A DNA stretch of 64,000 nucleotides from Pseudomonas sp. A-RE-19 (GTDB taxonomy: Bacteria; Pseudomonadota; Gammaproteobacteria; Pseudomonadales; Pseudomonadaceae), in contig NZ_JAHBDQ010000006.1 of NCBI RefSeq assembly GCF_019956555.1, forward strand, positions 62,001 through 126,000, written 5' to 3'. The notes under the pieces are model-generated. The model was not told the DNA's origin and made no database searches. It saw nothing but the letters and a program-made list of their open reading frames with translations. A program made the position numbers and the translations under genes. This document shows, piece by piece, positions 26,874 to 36,622 of this stretch; the first letter of the stretch is position 1, and each line of letters starts with the position of its first letter.

Positions 26874-28094
26874 ATGCGCCGCGTCGTTATCACTGGTCTG
26901 GGCATCGTTTCGTGCCTGGGCAATGACAAAGAGACCGTCTCCGCTAACCTGCGTGCAAGCCGCCCTGGCATCCGGTTCAACCCGGAATATGCTGAAATGG
27001 GTCTGCGTAGCCAGGTTTCCGGCTCCATTGACCTTCCTCTCGAAGAGCTGATCGATCGCAAGATCTATCGCTTCGTCGGCCACGCGGCGGCTTACGCCTA
27101 CCTGGCCATGAAAGACGCCATTGCTGACTCCGGTCTGACCGAAGAGCAGGTTTCTAACGTGCGTACCGGCCTGATCGCCGGCTCCGGTGGCGCGTCGACC
27201 TTGAACCAGATGGAAGCGCTGGACATCCTGCGTGAGAAAGGCGTCAAGCGCGTCGGCCCGTACCGCGTTACGCGGACCATGGGCAGCACCGTTTCTGCTT
27301 GCCTGGCCACGCCGTTCAAGATCAAGGGTGTGAACTACTCGATCTCCTCCGCTTGCGCCACCAGTGCTCACTGCATCGGTAACGCCATGGAACAGATCCA
27401 GTTGGGCAAACAAGACATCGTTTTCGCCGGTGGTGGTGAAGAAGAGCACTGGAGCCAATCGTTCCTGTTCGATGCCATGGGCGCCTTGTCTACTCAGTAC
27501 AACGAAACCCCGGAAAAAGCCTCCCGTGCCTACGACGCCAAGCGTGACGGTTTCGTCATTGCCGGCGGTGGCGGCATGGTTGTGGTTGAGGAGCTGGAAC
27601 ACGCTCTGGCCCGTGGCGCGAAGATCTACGCGGAAATCGTTGGCTACGGCGCGACCTCCGACGGCTACGACATGGTCGCCCCGAGTGGCGAAGGCGCTAT
27701 CCGCTGCATGCAGATGGCCATGTCCACCGTCGACGCACCGATCGACTACCTGAACACCCATGGCACCTCGACTCCGGTCGGCGACGTCATGGAAATGAAA
27801 GGTGTACGTGAAGTGTTCGGCGACAAGGCTCCGGCCATCAGCTCCACCAAGAGCCTGTCGGGTCACTCCCTGGGCGCCGCCGGCGTTCACGAAGCGATCT
27901 ACTGCCTGCTGATGATGGAAGGCAACTTCATGGCCGGTTCCGCCAACATCGACGAGCTGGACCCGGAAGTGGCAGACATGCCAATCCTGACCAAGACTCG
28001 CGAAGACGCCACCATCAACACCGTGATGAGCAACAGCTTCGGCTTCGGCGGCACCAACGCCACGCTGGTACTGAAGCGCTGGGCAGGTAAATAA
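26874..28094 (+). CDS. fabB: 3-oxoacyl-ACP synthase I
   Basis: 406 aa. Elongating condensing enzyme that extends cis-3-decenoyl-ACP. Catalytic C161 in [11 protein letters not shown]296 in NTHGTSTP and H331 in SGHSLGAAG, the usual KAS I triad. RBS AAGGGTTA before the ATG; 11 bp after fabA and followed by a strong terminator, so it ends the operon. Confidence 0.98.
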   Translation: MRRVVITGLGIVSCLGNDKETVSANLRASRPGIRFNPEYAEMGLRSQVSGSIDLPLEELIDRKIYRFVGHAAAYAYLAMKDAIADSGLTEEQVSNVRTGLIAGSGGASTLNQMEALDILREKGVKRVGPYRVTRTMGSTVSACLATPFKIKGVNYSISSACATSAHCIGNAMEQIQLGKQDIVFAGGGEEEHWSQSFLFDAMGALSTQYNETPEKASRAYDAKRDGFVIAGGGGMVVVEELEHALARGAKIYAEIVGYGATSDGYDMVAPSGEGAIRCMQMAMSTVDAPIDYLNTHGTSTPVGDVMEMKGVREVFGDKAPAISSTKSLSGHSLGAAGVHEAIYCLLMMEGNFMAGSANIDELDPEVADMPILTKTREDATINTVMSNSFGFGGTNATLVLKRWAGK

Positions 28095-28118
28095 CACCTC
28101 GCCGTTTCGCTGTACACA

Positions 28119-28150
28119 AAAACGCCCCGACTGGTTCGGGGCGTTTTTTT
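28119..28150 (+). terminator. Rho-independent terminator of fabAB
   Basis: Stem AACGCCCCGA/TCGGGGCGTT with loop CTGGT, then eight T. It follows the fabB stop by about 25 bp. Confidence 0.93.
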
Positions 28151-28163
28151 TGCGCCTGCTTTT

Positions 28164-28231
28164 TGTAGGAGCCAGGCTTGCCGGCGAAGGCGTCCTTGAG
28201 TACGCCTTCGCCGGCAAGCCTGGCTCCTACA
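28164..28231. repeat. Long REP-like palindrome, TGTAGGAGCCAGGCTTGCCGGCG variant
   Basis: Left arm TGTAGGAGCCAGGCTTGCCG and matching right arm CGGCAAGCCTGGCTCCTACA; the full stem is about 30 bp with an 8-nt loop. This CCAGG/CCGGC variant differs from the other copies in the window. Confidence 0.9.
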
Positions 28232-28377
28232 GGTAATCAGGTTCAAATCCGTGGTTTTCCCCTCGCGAACATGAAACATATGTCATGAAACCAAGCGGCC
28301 TGCGACTGAATGTCGCGTATTTCGCGGGCTGCAGGACTTTTGTCGATTTCGCAAAAAACCGTTACCGAACCCGGCCG

Positions 28378-28406
28378 TTTACTTAGCCAGCTAACAAAAT
28401 ATATAA
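28378..28406 (+). promoter_or_regulatory. Candidate promoter of the 62-aa protein gene
   Basis: TTTACT (28378-28383) and ATATAA (28401-28406) are 17 bp apart, about 50 bp upstream of the start codon. The region 28232-28456 contains no gene; an ACATATGTCATG-like AT-rich patch near 28270 is the only other feature. Confidence 0.5.
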
Positions 28407-28456
28407 AAGAGGCCTGCACACGCCTTGCTGCAGATAACAGAGATTGGAGCTAGCAG

Positions 28457-28645
28457 ATGACTGTAAAAGTAACTGAACGCGACGATTCACATATGTCCCA
28501 CGAAGGCATCGCCGCCGGTATCCGCATCTGGGACGTACATCAACAAGACATGCTGGTCGGGATGTTCCACTCCGAGACCGAAGCCCACCAATACAAGGCC
28601 GAACTGGAAATACTGGAGCAGCAGCGCGAAGCACGCTCTGCATGA
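28457..28645 (+). CDS. Small hypothetical protein, 62 aa
   Basis: The ATG has GGAG about 8 bp upstream (GATTGGAGCTAGCAG). The protein is charged and compact: an acidic start (TERDDSH), a central beta-like part GIRIWDVHQQDMLVGMFHS, and a C-terminal helix rich in Glu/Gln/Lys. No signal peptide or membrane segment. A strong RBS and its own promoter candidate argue it is expressed. I recognise no family. Between the fabAB terminator and the convergent helicase gene. Confidence 0.75.
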   Translation: MTVKVTERDDSHMSHEGIAAGIRIWDVHQQDMLVGMFHSETEAHQYKAELEILEQQREARSA

Positions 28646-28801
28646 AAATGACCGCACTGAAAACGATAAACCCCACCATGAGCGCAATGCTGTTCATTTA
28701 GGCGCAGCAGCGTTGCGATCCACTGGGTATCGTTTTTTGACATCTTCCCCGCCCCGGGGCCTCGCCAGTCTGGGGCGTTTCAAATCCTGTGTGATGGGCA
28801 T

Positions 28802-28837
28802 AAAAAAATCCGGAATCCTTATCAGATTCCGGATTTT
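28802..28837 (-). terminator. Rho-independent terminator of the DEAD-box helicase
   Basis: Stem AAATCCGGAATC/GATTCCGGATTT (12 bp) with a 7-nt loop; on the minus strand it ends in a run of T. About 90 bp after the helicase stop; it may also stop the 62-aa gene from the other side. Confidence 0.88.
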
Positions 28838-28923
28838 CCTGCCGCACAAGGATCAGTCGACAGTCCTTAAGTGAACAGCAATGTGCGCAATAAGCGGCGT
28901 TTTTCCTGGATCGCTACGGCGCC

Positions 28924-30270
28924 TTATTCAGCAGCCGGCGCTTCCGGTTTGCGGCGCTTGAGCGGGGCCATGCCGTCCTTGCTGACCAGCGACAAGGCGT
29001 CGGTCTTCGGGCGGTTGGCGATCTTGCGCTTGGTCGGGGCCTTGGCGCCGGTTTTCTTTTTGTCGCCCTTGGCGTCGACCTTTTTCTTCTTCACGCCAAC
29101 GGCTTTGCCCGAGGCCTTGACCTTTTTCGGTCCGCCGTAGGTGCCTTTGACTTCCTTGATGGTGCGGCGCTCGAAGCTCTGCTTGAGGTAGCGCTCGATG
29201 CTCGACATCAGGTTCCAGTCGCCGTGGCAGATCAACGAGATGGCCAGGCCATCGTTGCCGGCGCGGCCGGTGCGACCGATGCGGTGAACGTATTCATCGC
29301 CGCTGCGCGGCATGTCGAAGTTGATCACCAGATCCAGGCCGTCCACGTCCAGGCCGCGAGCGGCGACGTCGGTGGCCACGAGGATCTTCACGCCGCCCTG
29401 CTTCAGACGGTCGATGGCCAGTTTGCGATCTTTCTGGTCCTTGTCACCGTGCAGCACGAACGCCTTGTATTCCTGCGCCACCAGACGGCCGTAGATACGG
29501 TCGGCCATGGCGCGGGTGTTGGTGAACACGATGGCCTTCTGATAGGTCTCGTTGGCCAGCAGCCAGTTCACGATCTGTTCTTTGTGCTGATTGTGGTCGG
29601 CGGTGATGATCTGCTGACGAGTCGTGGCGTTCAGATCGCTGACGTTGTTCAGCTGCAAGTGCTCAGGGTTGTTCAGGACCTTGGCGACCATCTCGCGCAG
29701 GCCCGAACCACCGGTAGTAGCGGAGAACAGCATGGTCTGCTGGCGGTTGGTGCACTCTTCCACCAGACGCTGCACGTCTTCGGCAAAACCCATGTCGAGC
29801 ATGCGGTCGGCTTCGTCGAGCACCAGCACTTCGACTTCTTTGAGGTCGAGGTTGCCGGCGTTCAGTTGCTCGATCATCCGGCCCGGCGTACCGATCAGGA
29901 TGTCCGGCACCTTGCGCAGCATGGCGGCCTGGACCTTGAAGTCTTCACCGCCGGTGATCAGGCCGGACTTGATGAAGGTGAACTGAGCGAAGCGCTCGAC
30001 TTCCTTGATGGTCTGCTGGGCCAACTCGCGGGTTGGCAGCAGGATCAGGGTCTTGATGCTGACGCGGACTTTGGCCGGGCCGATCAAGCGGTTGAGGATC
30101 GGCAAAACGAATGCAGCGGTTTTGCCGCTACCGGTTTGCGCTGTCACCCGCAGGTCACGCCCTTGGAGCGCCAGCGGAATAGCCGCTGCTTGCACAGGCG
30201 TTGGCTCGACAAATTTAAGCTCGGCCACGGCTTTGAGCAGGCGTTCGTGCAGGGCGAATTGGGAAAACAC
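28924..30270 (-). CDS. DEAD-box ATP-dependent RNA helicase
   Basis: 448 aa from a GTG at 30270 with GAGGT 9 bp upstream; the frame runs on past it but without support. Motifs Q (FVEPTPVQAAAIP), I (AQTGSGKT), Ia (PTRELAQQ), Ib (TPGRM), II (DEAD), III (SAT), V (ATDVAARGLDVDG) and VI (HRIGRTGRAG) are all intact. After about residue 380 comes a Lys-rich disordered tail (KVKASGKAVGVKKKKVDAKG) typical of RNA-binding extensions in RhlE/SrmB-like helicases. Probable ribosome assembly or RNA turnover role; exact subfamily not certain. Confidence 0.93.
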   Translation of the reverse strand: MFSQFALHERLLKAVAELKFVEPTPVQAAAIPLALQGRDLRVTAQTGSGKTAAFVLPILNRLIGPAKVRVSIKTLILLPTRELAQQTIKEVERFAQFTFIKSGLITGGEDFKVQAAMLRKVPDILIGTPGRMIEQLNAGNLDLKEVEVLVLDEADRMLDMGFAEDVQRLVEECTNRQQTMLFSATTGGSGLREMVAKVLNNPEHLQLNNVSDLNATTRQQIITADHNQHKEQIVNWLLANETYQKAIVFTNTRAMADRIYGRLVAQEYKAFVLHGDKDQKDRKLAIDRLKQGGVKILVATDVAARGLDVDGLDLVINFDMPRSGDEYVHRIGRTGRAGNDGLAISLICHGDWNLMSSIERYLKQSFERRTIKEVKGTYGGPKKVKASGKAVGVKKKKVDAKGDKKKTGAKAPTKRKIANRPKTDALSLVSKDGMAPLKRRKPEAPAAE

Positions 30271-30463
30271 GGGTGCTACCTCGAAGAAATACAAAAAAAC
30301 AGCTGCATAGGGTAACGGTTTCGAGCGCGAAGGCCGAGTTTCTTTATACAAACGGCTGCAAACAGTGGTTTTTTTATTGTTTGACTGGTACCAAAACGTC
30401 ATCCGAAACGTCTTAAATGCTCTAATCACCCCGTCGCGTCCTACAGAAGAACCGTTTTCACCC

Positions 30464-31762
30464 ATGGATATCAAACAGCTCTGGCTCAACGCCCAAGACC
30501 TCTGGGGTGCCCTCGATCAGCACCCGCTCCTGCATTCCACGCTCGCGCTGATGTTGCTGCTGGTGGTGGCGCTGGTACTCGGACGGGTGGCGCGGTACCT
30601 CATTCTTCACGCGACCAAAATCCTCGGCCGCCAGCCGTCGCTGCACTGGCTCACCGATTTTCGCCACAACAAGGTATTTCATCGCCTGGCACAGATGACG
30701 CCGTCGCTGGTGATCCAGTTCGGCCTGCACCTGGTGCCGGAGTTGGGCAAGACCAGCCTGAACTTCCTCGGCAACGTGGCGCTGGCGTTCACCATTCTGT
30801 TCCTGGTGCTGGCCGTCAGCGCATTGCTCAATGCCCTGCTGGACATCTATGCCCGCACCGAGCATGCCCGCACCCGCTCGATCAAGGGCTACGTGCAACT
30901 GACGAAAATGGTGCTGTTCGTGTTTGGCGCGATCATCATCGTCGCCACGTTGATCGACCGTTCACCGCTGTTGCTGCTGTCGGGTCTGGGTGCCATGTCG
31001 GCGGTCATTCTGTTGGTCTACAAAGACACCCTGCTGTCGTTCGTCGCCAGCGTGCAACTGACCAGCAACGACATGCTGCGGGTCGGCGACTGGATCGAGA
31101 TGCCGCAAGTCGGTGCCGACGGTGACGTGGTGGACATCACCTTGCACACGGTCAAAGTGCAGAATTTCGACAAGACGATTGTGTCGATCCCGACCTGGCG
31201 CCTGATGTCCGAGTCGTTCAAGAACTGGCGCGGCATGCAGCAATCCGGCGGGTGCCGAATCAAGCGCAGCCTGTTCATCGACGCCAGCGGCGTGCGGTTT
31301 ATTCGCGATGATGAAGAGTTGAAGTTGTCCCAGGTGCATCTGCTGACCGATTACATGGGCCGCAAGAAAGCCGAGCTCAAGGCCTGGAACGAAGCTCAGG
31401 GCAATGTCGCGGCGATGTCGGCCAACCGCCGGCGGATGACCAACATCGGCACCTTTCGCGCCTATGCGCTGGCCTACCTGAAGAGTCACACGGAGATTCA
31501 GCCGACCATGACCTGCATGGTTCGCCAGATGCAGACCACCGCTCAGGGCATACCCCTGGAGATCTACTGCTTCACCCGCACCACCGCGTGGGCTGATTAC
31601 GAGCGGATTCAGGGGGATATTTTCGATTACCTGCTGGCGGTGCTGCCGGAGTTTGGCTTGAGTCTTTATCAACAGCCGAGCGGTGGTGATCTACGGTCCG
31701 GGTTGCTCCCGGCGATGTTGGGCGCGAGCCACATTCCCGAGCCCGAAAAACACGTCATGTAG
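30464..31762 (+). CDS. Mechanosensitive ion channel, YbdG-like MscS family
   Basis: 432 aa from the ATG at 30464; a longer frame starts at 30365 but the ATG has an AGAAGAAC upstream and begins the conserved protein. Five hydrophobic helices occur before about residue 190, then the MscS pore/beta region: SAVILLVYKDTLLSFVASVQL and VGDWIEMPQ..GADGDVVDITLHTVKVQNFDKTIVSIP, the hallmark of MscS beta domains. A long C-terminal cytoplasmic domain matches YbdG (MscM). It gates under membrane tension. Divergent from the helicase gene, with 193 bp shared upstream. Confidence 0.9.
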   Translation: MDIKQLWLNAQDLWGALDQHPLLHSTLALMLLLVVALVLGRVARYLILHATKILGRQPSLHWLTDFRHNKVFHRLAQMTPSLVIQFGLHLVPELGKTSLNFLGNVALAFTILFLVLAVSALLNALLDIYARTEHARTRSIKGYVQLTKMVLFVFGAIIIVATLIDRSPLLLLSGLGAMSAVILLVYKDTLLSFVASVQLTSNDMLRVGDWIEMPQVGADGDVVDITLHTVKVQNFDKTIVSIPTWRLMSESFKNWRGMQQSGGCRIKRSLFIDASGVRFIRDDEELKLSQVHLLTDYMGRKKAELKAWNEAQGNVAAMSANRRRMTNIGTFRAYALAYLKSHTEIQPTMTCMVRQMQTTAQGIPLEIYCFTRTTAWADYERIQGDIFDYLLAVLPEFGLSLYQQPSGGDLRSGLLPAMLGASHIPEPEKHVM

Positions 31763-31773
31763 CCCCGTTTCTC

Positions 31774-31869
31774 CCCTGTGGGAGCGAGCCTGCTCGCGAT
31801 GGCTGAGTATCAGTCAGCATAAATATTGACTGTCATACCGCTATCGCGAGCAGGCTCGCTCCCACAGGG
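31774..31869. repeat. Paired REP-like repeat (GTGGGAGCGAGCCTGCTCGCGAT type)
   Basis: CCCTGTGGGAGCGAGCCTGC and its inverse GCAGGCTCGCTCCCACAGGG, about 45 bp apart, between the convergent channel and DMT permease genes. Confidence 0.9.
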
Positions 31870-31870
31870 T

Positions 31871-32737
31871 TTAGTGTGCGGCCGCCGTTTTTTGTACACC
31901 CAACCGACTAATCCACACCGCCACCAGAATCACCGACCCGCCCAGGAACAACCGCCCCAATTCCTCATGCTGATTCCAGATCAGCAAATTGATCAGCAAC
32001 CCCACCGGCACATGCAGGTTGTTCATCACCGCCAGCGTCCCGCCGTTCACCAGGCACGCGCCTTTGTTCCACCAGTACAAACCCAGCGCCGTCGAGACCA
32101 GGCCGAGGAACAGCAGCACGCCCCATTGCAGCGGCGCTTCGGGCAGGAAGTTCTGTTTGCCGAACAGCAGAAACGCCGGCAACGCCACCGCCAACGCGCC
32201 CAGGTAGAAGTAGCCGAAACGCCGGTAATGCGGCAGATCGCTCGGGTGACGGGCCACCAGATGTTTGTAGAGCACCTGCCCGGCGGCGTAGGTGAAATTG
32301 GCCAGTTGCAGCAACAGGAAACCCATGAAGAAGTCCGGGTTGATCCGATCAAACCGAATCACTGCCGCGCCCGCCACCGCCACCAGTGCCGCAATCAACG
32401 CCCACGGATTGAAGCGCCGGTTCAGCGCGTCTTCGATCAGGGTCACGTGCAGCGGCGTGAGGATGGTGAACAGCAGCACCTCCGGCACCGTCAGCACTCG
32501 AAAACTCAGGTACAGGCAGACGTAGGTCACGCCGAACTGCAACGCGCCGATCAGCAACATCCCGCGCATAAACGCCGGCTCGACCTGACGCCAGCGCGTC
32601 AGCGGAATGAACACCAGCCCCGCCAGCAGCACCCGCACCAGTACCGCAAAGTAACTGTCGACATGCCCGGCCAGGTATTCGCCGATCAAGCTGAAGGAAA
32701 ACGCCTGGATCAGCGTGACAAAAAGTAGATAGCCCAT
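31871..32737 (-). CDS. EamA/DMT-family permease
   Basis: 288 aa. Ten hydrophobic segments in two five-helix halves, the drug/metabolite transporter pattern; the first half ends with TPLHVTLIEDALNRRF and the second contains STALGLYWWNKGACLVNGG. Family members export amino acids or metabolites across the inner membrane. Start at the ATG 32737. Repeats flank both ends (31774 and 32811) and no partner gene is near. Substrate unknown. Confidence 0.88.
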   Translation of the reverse strand: MGYLLFVTLIQAFSFSLIGEYLAGHVDSYFAVLVRVLLAGLVFIPLTRWRQVEPAFMRGMLLIGALQFGVTYVCLYLSFRVLTVPEVLLFTILTPLHVTLIEDALNRRFNPWALIAALVAVAGAAVIRFDRINPDFFMGFLLLQLANFTYAAGQVLYKHLVARHPSDLPHYRRFGYFYLGALAVALPAFLLFGKQNFLPEAPLQWGVLLFLGLVSTALGLYWWNKGACLVNGGTLAVMNNLHVPVGLLINLLIWNQHEELGRLFLGGSVILVAVWISRLGVQKTAAAH

Positions 32738-32810
32738 GGTCGCCTCATTTCGAATGGCGGCGACGATAGCGGTTTTTGCCCGTCATCGCGAACAGTCAGG
32801 CAATACAAAA

Positions 32811-32918
32811 CCCTGTGGGAGCGAGCCTGCTCGCGATGGCGGTGGCGATGGCGGTGTGTCAGCCAACATCATTGTTGAATGTAACGCCTTCATCGCGAGC
32901 AGGCTCGCTCCCACAGGG
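32811..32918. repeat. Paired REP-like repeat with internal tandem
   Basis: CCCTGTGGGAGCGAGCCTGC and inverse copy ending CGCTCCCACAGGG. The spacer contains GCGATGGCGGTGGCGATGGC, a short tandem duplication (GCGATGGCGGTG) not present in other copies. Confidence 0.88.
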
Positions 32919-32947
32919 GTTGTGTGCTCATTCAAAAAATCGCAGAC

Positions 32948-32987
32948 AAAAAAAAGCCCGATCTCGCTAATGCGTTCAATCGGGCTA
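32948..32987 (-). terminator. Rho-independent terminator of azoR
   Basis: AGCCCGAT/ATCGGGCT stem (8 bp) with a 16-nt partly paired loop, followed on the minus strand by eight T. It lies about 110 bp after the azoreductase stop. Confidence 0.85.
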
Positions 32988-33094
32988 GAGCACTCTAGGA
33001 GCAACAAGTGCAAAGGGAGGTTCGATGCGCGTACAGGCTTGAAGGGTTGCGCCAGGTCACTAGACCATCCAGCGATTATCTGGCGATTAACGGG

Positions 33095-33694
33095 TCAGGC
33101 GACCTGGGAGAGCTTGGCGTTGGCCTGGTTCAGGCCTTTCTCCTGGAAGTCACCGCCCAGGTTCATGCCTTCAGCGTGAATGAACGTTACGTCATGAATC
33201 CCGATGAAGCCCATCACCTGACGCAGGTACGGTTCCTGGTGATCGGCGGTGCTGCCGGCATAGATCCCGCCGCGAGCGGTCAGGACATAGGCGCGCTTGC
33301 CGCTGAGCAAACCTTGCGGGCCGGTTTCGGTGTACTTGAACGTCACGCCGGCACGCAGCACGTGGTCGAGCCAGGCTTTAAGGGTGCTCGGAATGGCGAA
33401 GTTGTACATCGGCGCGGCCATCACCAGTACATCGGCGGCCAGCAGTTCATCCGTCAACTGGTTGGAGCGTTCCAGCGAGGCCTGCTCGATGTCGTTGCGT
33501 TGTTCGGCGGGTTTCATCCAGCCGCCCAGCAAGTTGATGTCCAGGTGCGGCACCGGGGTGGTGGCCAAGTCGCGGACGGTGATCTGGTCGGCCGGGTGTG
33601 CGGCTTTCCATTGGCTGATGAAGGTCTGGGTCAGCTGGCGGGAAACCGAGTCTTGCTGACGGGCGCTGCTTTCGATGATCAGAACGCGGGACAT
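33095..33694 (-). CDS. azoR: FMN-dependent NADH azoreductase
   Basis: 199 aa flavodoxin-fold quinone/azo reductase. FMN phosphate-binding start IIESSARQQDSVSRQLT, isoalloxazine-contact MAAPMYNFAIPSTLKAWLDHVL and TARGG match AzoR. Uses NADH and FMN to reduce azo dyes and quinones. Start at the ATG with a weak RBS (GAGG near 10 bp upstream). In P. aeruginosa a similar gene (PA3223, from memory) lies near the same LysR/hydrolase/ppiA block seen here. Confidence 0.93.
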   Translation of the reverse strand: MSRVLIIESSARQQDSVSRQLTQTFISQWKAAHPADQITVRDLATTPVPHLDINLLGGWMKPAEQRNDIEQASLERSNQLTDELLAADVLVMAAPMYNFAIPSTLKAWLDHVLRAGVTFKYTETGPQGLLSGKRAYVLTARGGIYAGSTADHQEPYLRQVMGFIGIHDVTFIHAEGMNLGGDFQEKGLNQANAKLSQVA

Positions 33695-33845
33695 GGGATG
33701 TAGCCTCCATCTGAGAATGCTGTAGGTCGATGGAGTGAAGGTTAAACAGAGTTATATCGATGAAAAAGCGCAAATAACTGCTATAAAGCATCGATAAATT
33801 CGTTTATAAGCGGAGCATGTCTCAGCCGGCATGCTCCGCTCGATG

Positions 33846-34175
33846 TCATTTCGGGGTGCAGGTCAGGTCGATACGCAGCTTGATGATGGTGCGGGTGAAC
33901 TTGGCCGTGGCATTTTTGTGTTTGCCGGCGGGTATGTCGATCTTGCGGGTGCGTGGCGCTTCCGGGCCGTTATTGAAAACCACTTTGCAAGACACGTCGG
34001 TGTCGCCGTAGTTGTTGACCTGAATGGAGCCGATGTCGGCGTCCGTGTCGTAGGCGTTGTAGTCGACCTTCAAACCGTTGAGCTGTTTATTGACATCGAT
34101 CGGATAGGCAAACGCAGTCAGCGGCAACATCGCCAACACCGCACAACCCGCCATCACACAACACAGTTTTTTCAT
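33846..34175 (-). CDS. Small periplasmic hypothetical protein
   Basis: 109 aa from the ATG at 34175 with GGAG 8 bp upstream. A signal peptide (residues 1-23, ending PLTAFA) then an 86-residue beta-rich domain with two cysteines (VSCKVV near 62 and the C-terminal TCTPK), which could form a disulfide, and basic character. No catalytic motif. It is divergent from the LysR gene 50 bp away, so it may share its control region. Function unknown. Confidence 0.8.
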   Translation of the reverse strand: MKKLCCVMAGCAVLAMLPLTAFAYPIDVNKQLNGLKVDYNAYDTDADIGSIQVNNYGDTDVSCKVVFNNGPEAPRTRKIDIPAGKHKNATAKFTRTIIKLRIDLTCTPK

Positions 34176-34224
34176 TCGGCAGTCTCCAATAAGAACTGCC
34201 AGCTTAGGACAAGAGGAGCTCAAC

Positions 34225-35148
34225 ATGAAAGCGCCCCGCGTGACCCTTGATCAATGGCGAACGTTGCAGGCCGTGGTCGACCACGGCGGTTTCGCCCAGG
34301 CCGCCGAAGCGCTGCACCGCTCGCAATCGTCGGTCAGCTACACCGTAGCGCGCATGCAGGACCAACTCGGCGTGCCATTGCTGCGCATCGACGGCCGCAA
34401 AGCGGTGCTCACCGAGGCTGGCGGCGTGCTGCTGCGCCGCTCCCGGCAACTGGTGAAACAGGCCAGTCAGCTGGAAGACCTGGCCCATCACATGGAACAA
34501 GGCTGGGAAGCGGAAGTGCGGCTGGTGGTCGACGCCGCCTACCCAAGCGCCCGCCTCGTCCGCGCACTCACCGCGTTCATGCCACAAAGCCGTGGCTGCC
34601 GGGTGCGTCTGCGCGAAGAAGTGTTGTCGGGCGTGGAAGAAGTGCTGCTCGAAGGCGTGGCCGATCTGGCCATCACCGGGTTCAGCATTCCCGGGTATCT
34701 GGGCGCGGAGTTGAGCGACGTCGAATTCGTCGCGGTCGCCCACCCCGAGCATCCACTGCACCGGCTGAACCGTGAGCTGAACTTCCAGGACCTGGAAAGC
34801 CAGATGCAAGTGGTAATCCGCGACTCCGGTCGTCAGCAACCGCGAGATGTCGGCTGGCTCGGTGCTGAACAGCGCTGGACCGTCGGCAGCCTGGCCACCG
34901 CGGCGACTTTCGTCAGCAGTGGCCTGGGCTTCGCCTGGTTGCCCCGGCACATGATCGAGCGCGAACTCAAGGAAGGTACGCTTAAAGTGCTACCGTTGGA
35001 TCAGGGTGGCAGCCGCAACCCGAGCTTTTATCTGTATTCAAACAAGGACAAACCCTTGGGCCCGGCCACGCAGATTCTCATCGAACTGCTGCGCACCTTC
35101 GACACCGCGCCGCTGGATGCCCCTTTCGCCGCCCCTGAACAAGCCTGA
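34225..35148 (+). CDS. LysR-family transcriptional regulator
   Basis: 307 aa. N-terminal winged helix (about 5-65, ALHRSQSSVSYTVARMQDQL), then a two-lobe effector domain about 95-295. RBS AGAGGAGC before the ATG. Followed by a hydrolase gene 14 bp later, suggesting one transcript with hydrolase and ppiA. Divergent from the small periplasmic protein. From memory the order LysR-hydrolase-ppiA-ABC equals PA3225-PA3228 of P. aeruginosa. Effector unknown. Confidence 0.92.
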   Translation: MKAPRVTLDQWRTLQAVVDHGGFAQAAEALHRSQSSVSYTVARMQDQLGVPLLRIDGRKAVLTEAGGVLLRRSRQLVKQASQLEDLAHHMEQGWEAEVRLVVDAAYPSARLVRALTAFMPQSRGCRVRLREEVLSGVEEVLLEGVADLAITGFSIPGYLGAELSDVEFVAVAHPEHPLHRLNRELNFQDLESQMQVVIRDSGRQQPRDVGWLGAEQRWTVGSLATAATFVSSGLGFAWLPRHMIERELKEGTLKVLPLDQGGSRNPSFYLYSNKDKPLGPATQILIELLRTFDTAPLDAPFAAPEQA

Positions 35149-35162
35149 CATGGAGTGTACGC

Positions 35163-35978
35163 ATGGCCTATTTCGAACATGAAGGTTGCAACCTGCACTA
35201 TGAGGAATATGGCCACGGCACGCCGCTGCTACTGGTCCATGGGCTGGGTTCCAGCACCCTGGACTGGGAAATGCAGATCCCGGTGTTATCCACCCACTAC
35301 CGGGTGATCGTCCCGGATGTACGTGGACACGGTCGCTCGGACAAACCCCGGGAGCGTTACAGCATCTCCGGTTTCAGCGCCGACCTGATCGCCCTGATGG
35401 ATCACCTGAACCTGGGCCCGACCCATTATGTGGGCCTGTCCATGGGTGGCATCATTGGTTTCCAACTGGCGGTGGACCAGCCCCAGCGGTTTAAAAGCCT
35501 GTGCATCGTCAACAGCCAGCCGCAAGTCAAAATGCAGAAACCCAGTGACTATTGGTGGTTGGCCAAACGTTGGTGCATGGCTCGACTGCTAAGCATGGAA
35601 TCCATCGGCAAGGCCTTGGGACGTATGCTATTCCCCAAACCCGAGCAAGCTCATCTGCGGCAAAAGATTGCCGAGCGCTGGGCAAAAAACGACAAACATG
35701 CTTATCTCGCCAGCTTCGATGCCCTCGTTGGCTGGGGCGTTCAGGAACGACTTTCCAGAGTCACCTGTCCAACCCTCATCGTTAGTGCCGACCACGATTA
35801 CACGCCGGTCTCGGTGAAAGAAGACTATGTAAAATTGCTGCCCGATGCGCGGCTGGTGGTGATCGCCGATTCGCGCCACGCCACCCCGCTGGATCAACCC
35901 GAACGCTTCAATCAAACCCTGCTCGAGTTCCTCACCGCAGTCGACACACACCCAATCAGGATCACTGACCCATGCTGA
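35163..35978 (+). CDS. Alpha/beta hydrolase
   Basis: 271 aa. Oxyanion HGLGSS, nucleophile GLSMGG (about 95-100), acid in SADHDYTP and His in DSRHATPLD. 3-oxoadipate enol-lactonase or aminoacrylate hydrolase-like pattern, but the substrate is not certain. It begins 14 bp after the LysR stop, and its last seven bases overlap the ppiA start. Confidence 0.9.
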   Translation: MAYFEHEGCNLHYEEYGHGTPLLLVHGLGSSTLDWEMQIPVLSTHYRVIVPDVRGHGRSDKPRERYSISGFSADLIALMDHLNLGPTHYVGLSMGGIIGFQLAVDQPQRFKSLCIVNSQPQVKMQKPSDYWWLAKRWCMARLLSMESIGKALGRMLFPKPEQAHLRQKIAERWAKNDKHAYLASFDALVGWGVQERLSRVTCPTLIVSADHDYTPVSVKEDYVKLLPDARLVVIADSRHATPLDQPERFNQTLLEFLTAVDTHPIRITDPC

Positions 35979-36529
35979 AAAAAATCGCCCTCGTCGCCGG
36001 CTCCGCTCTGTTCGCCGCCAACCTGATGGCCGCCACGCCTGCCAAGGCGCCGCACGTATTGCTGGACACCACCAACGGCCCGATCGAAATCGAACTGGAC
36101 CCGGTCAAGGCCCCGATCAGTACCAAGAACTTCCTTGATTACGTGGACAGCGGCTTCTACAACAACACGATTTTCCACCGTGTGATTCCAGGCTTTATGG
36201 TCCAGGGCGGCGGTTTCACTCAACAGATGCAGCAAAAGGAAACCAAGGCGCCGATCAAGAACGAATCCAAAAACGGTCTGCATAACGTGCGTGGCACGCT
36301 GTCCATGGCCCGTACTTCCGTCCCGGATTCGGCCACCAGCCAGTTCTTCATCAACGTCAAAGACAACGACTTCCTCGATCAGGGCGATGGCTATGCCGTG
36401 TTCGGTAAAGTCGTTAAAGGGATGGACGTCGTCGATGTCATCGTCAACTCCCAGACCACCACCAAAAGCGGCATGAAAGACGTGCCGGCCGATCCCGTGT
36501 TCATCAAGTCGGCCAAGCGCATCGACTGA
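35972..36529 (+). CDS. ppiA: Periplasmic peptidyl-prolyl cis-trans isomerase (cyclophilin)
   Basis: 185 aa. Signal peptide to about residue 20 (LFAANLMA) then a bacterial cyclophilin: [16 protein letters not shown] (catalytic Arg), [19 protein letters not shown] and [15 protein letters not shown]. Speeds proline isomerisation during folding of exported proteins. Overlaps the hydrolase by 7 bp. Confidence 0.95.
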   Translation: MLKKIALVAGSALFAANLMAATPAKAPHVLLDTTNGPIEIELDPVKAPISTKNFLDYVDSGFYNNTIFHRVIPGFMVQGGGFTQQMQQKETKAPIKNESKNGLHNVRGTLSMARTSVPDSATSQFFINVKDNDFLDQGDGYAVFGKVVKGMDVVDVIVNSQTTTKSGMKDVPADPVFIKSAKRID

Positions 36530-36622
36530 GACTAAGCTGAACAGGGAGTTTTGAGCGGCTGCCGGTTCTTCCGGAGCCGCTCATATCGTTTAAAGGAGCG
36601 CCCGTACGCGGGCGGAGAACTG

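Noticed and set aside
28642..28701. A 19-codon ORF overlapping the 62-aa gene stop by ATGA
   Set aside because: Too short to judge, no own RBS and no similarity seen.
30271..30489. N-terminal extension of the DEAD-box helicase
   Set aside because: The extra 73 codons show no helicase-like sequence, and a GTG with a good RBS begins the conserved protein.
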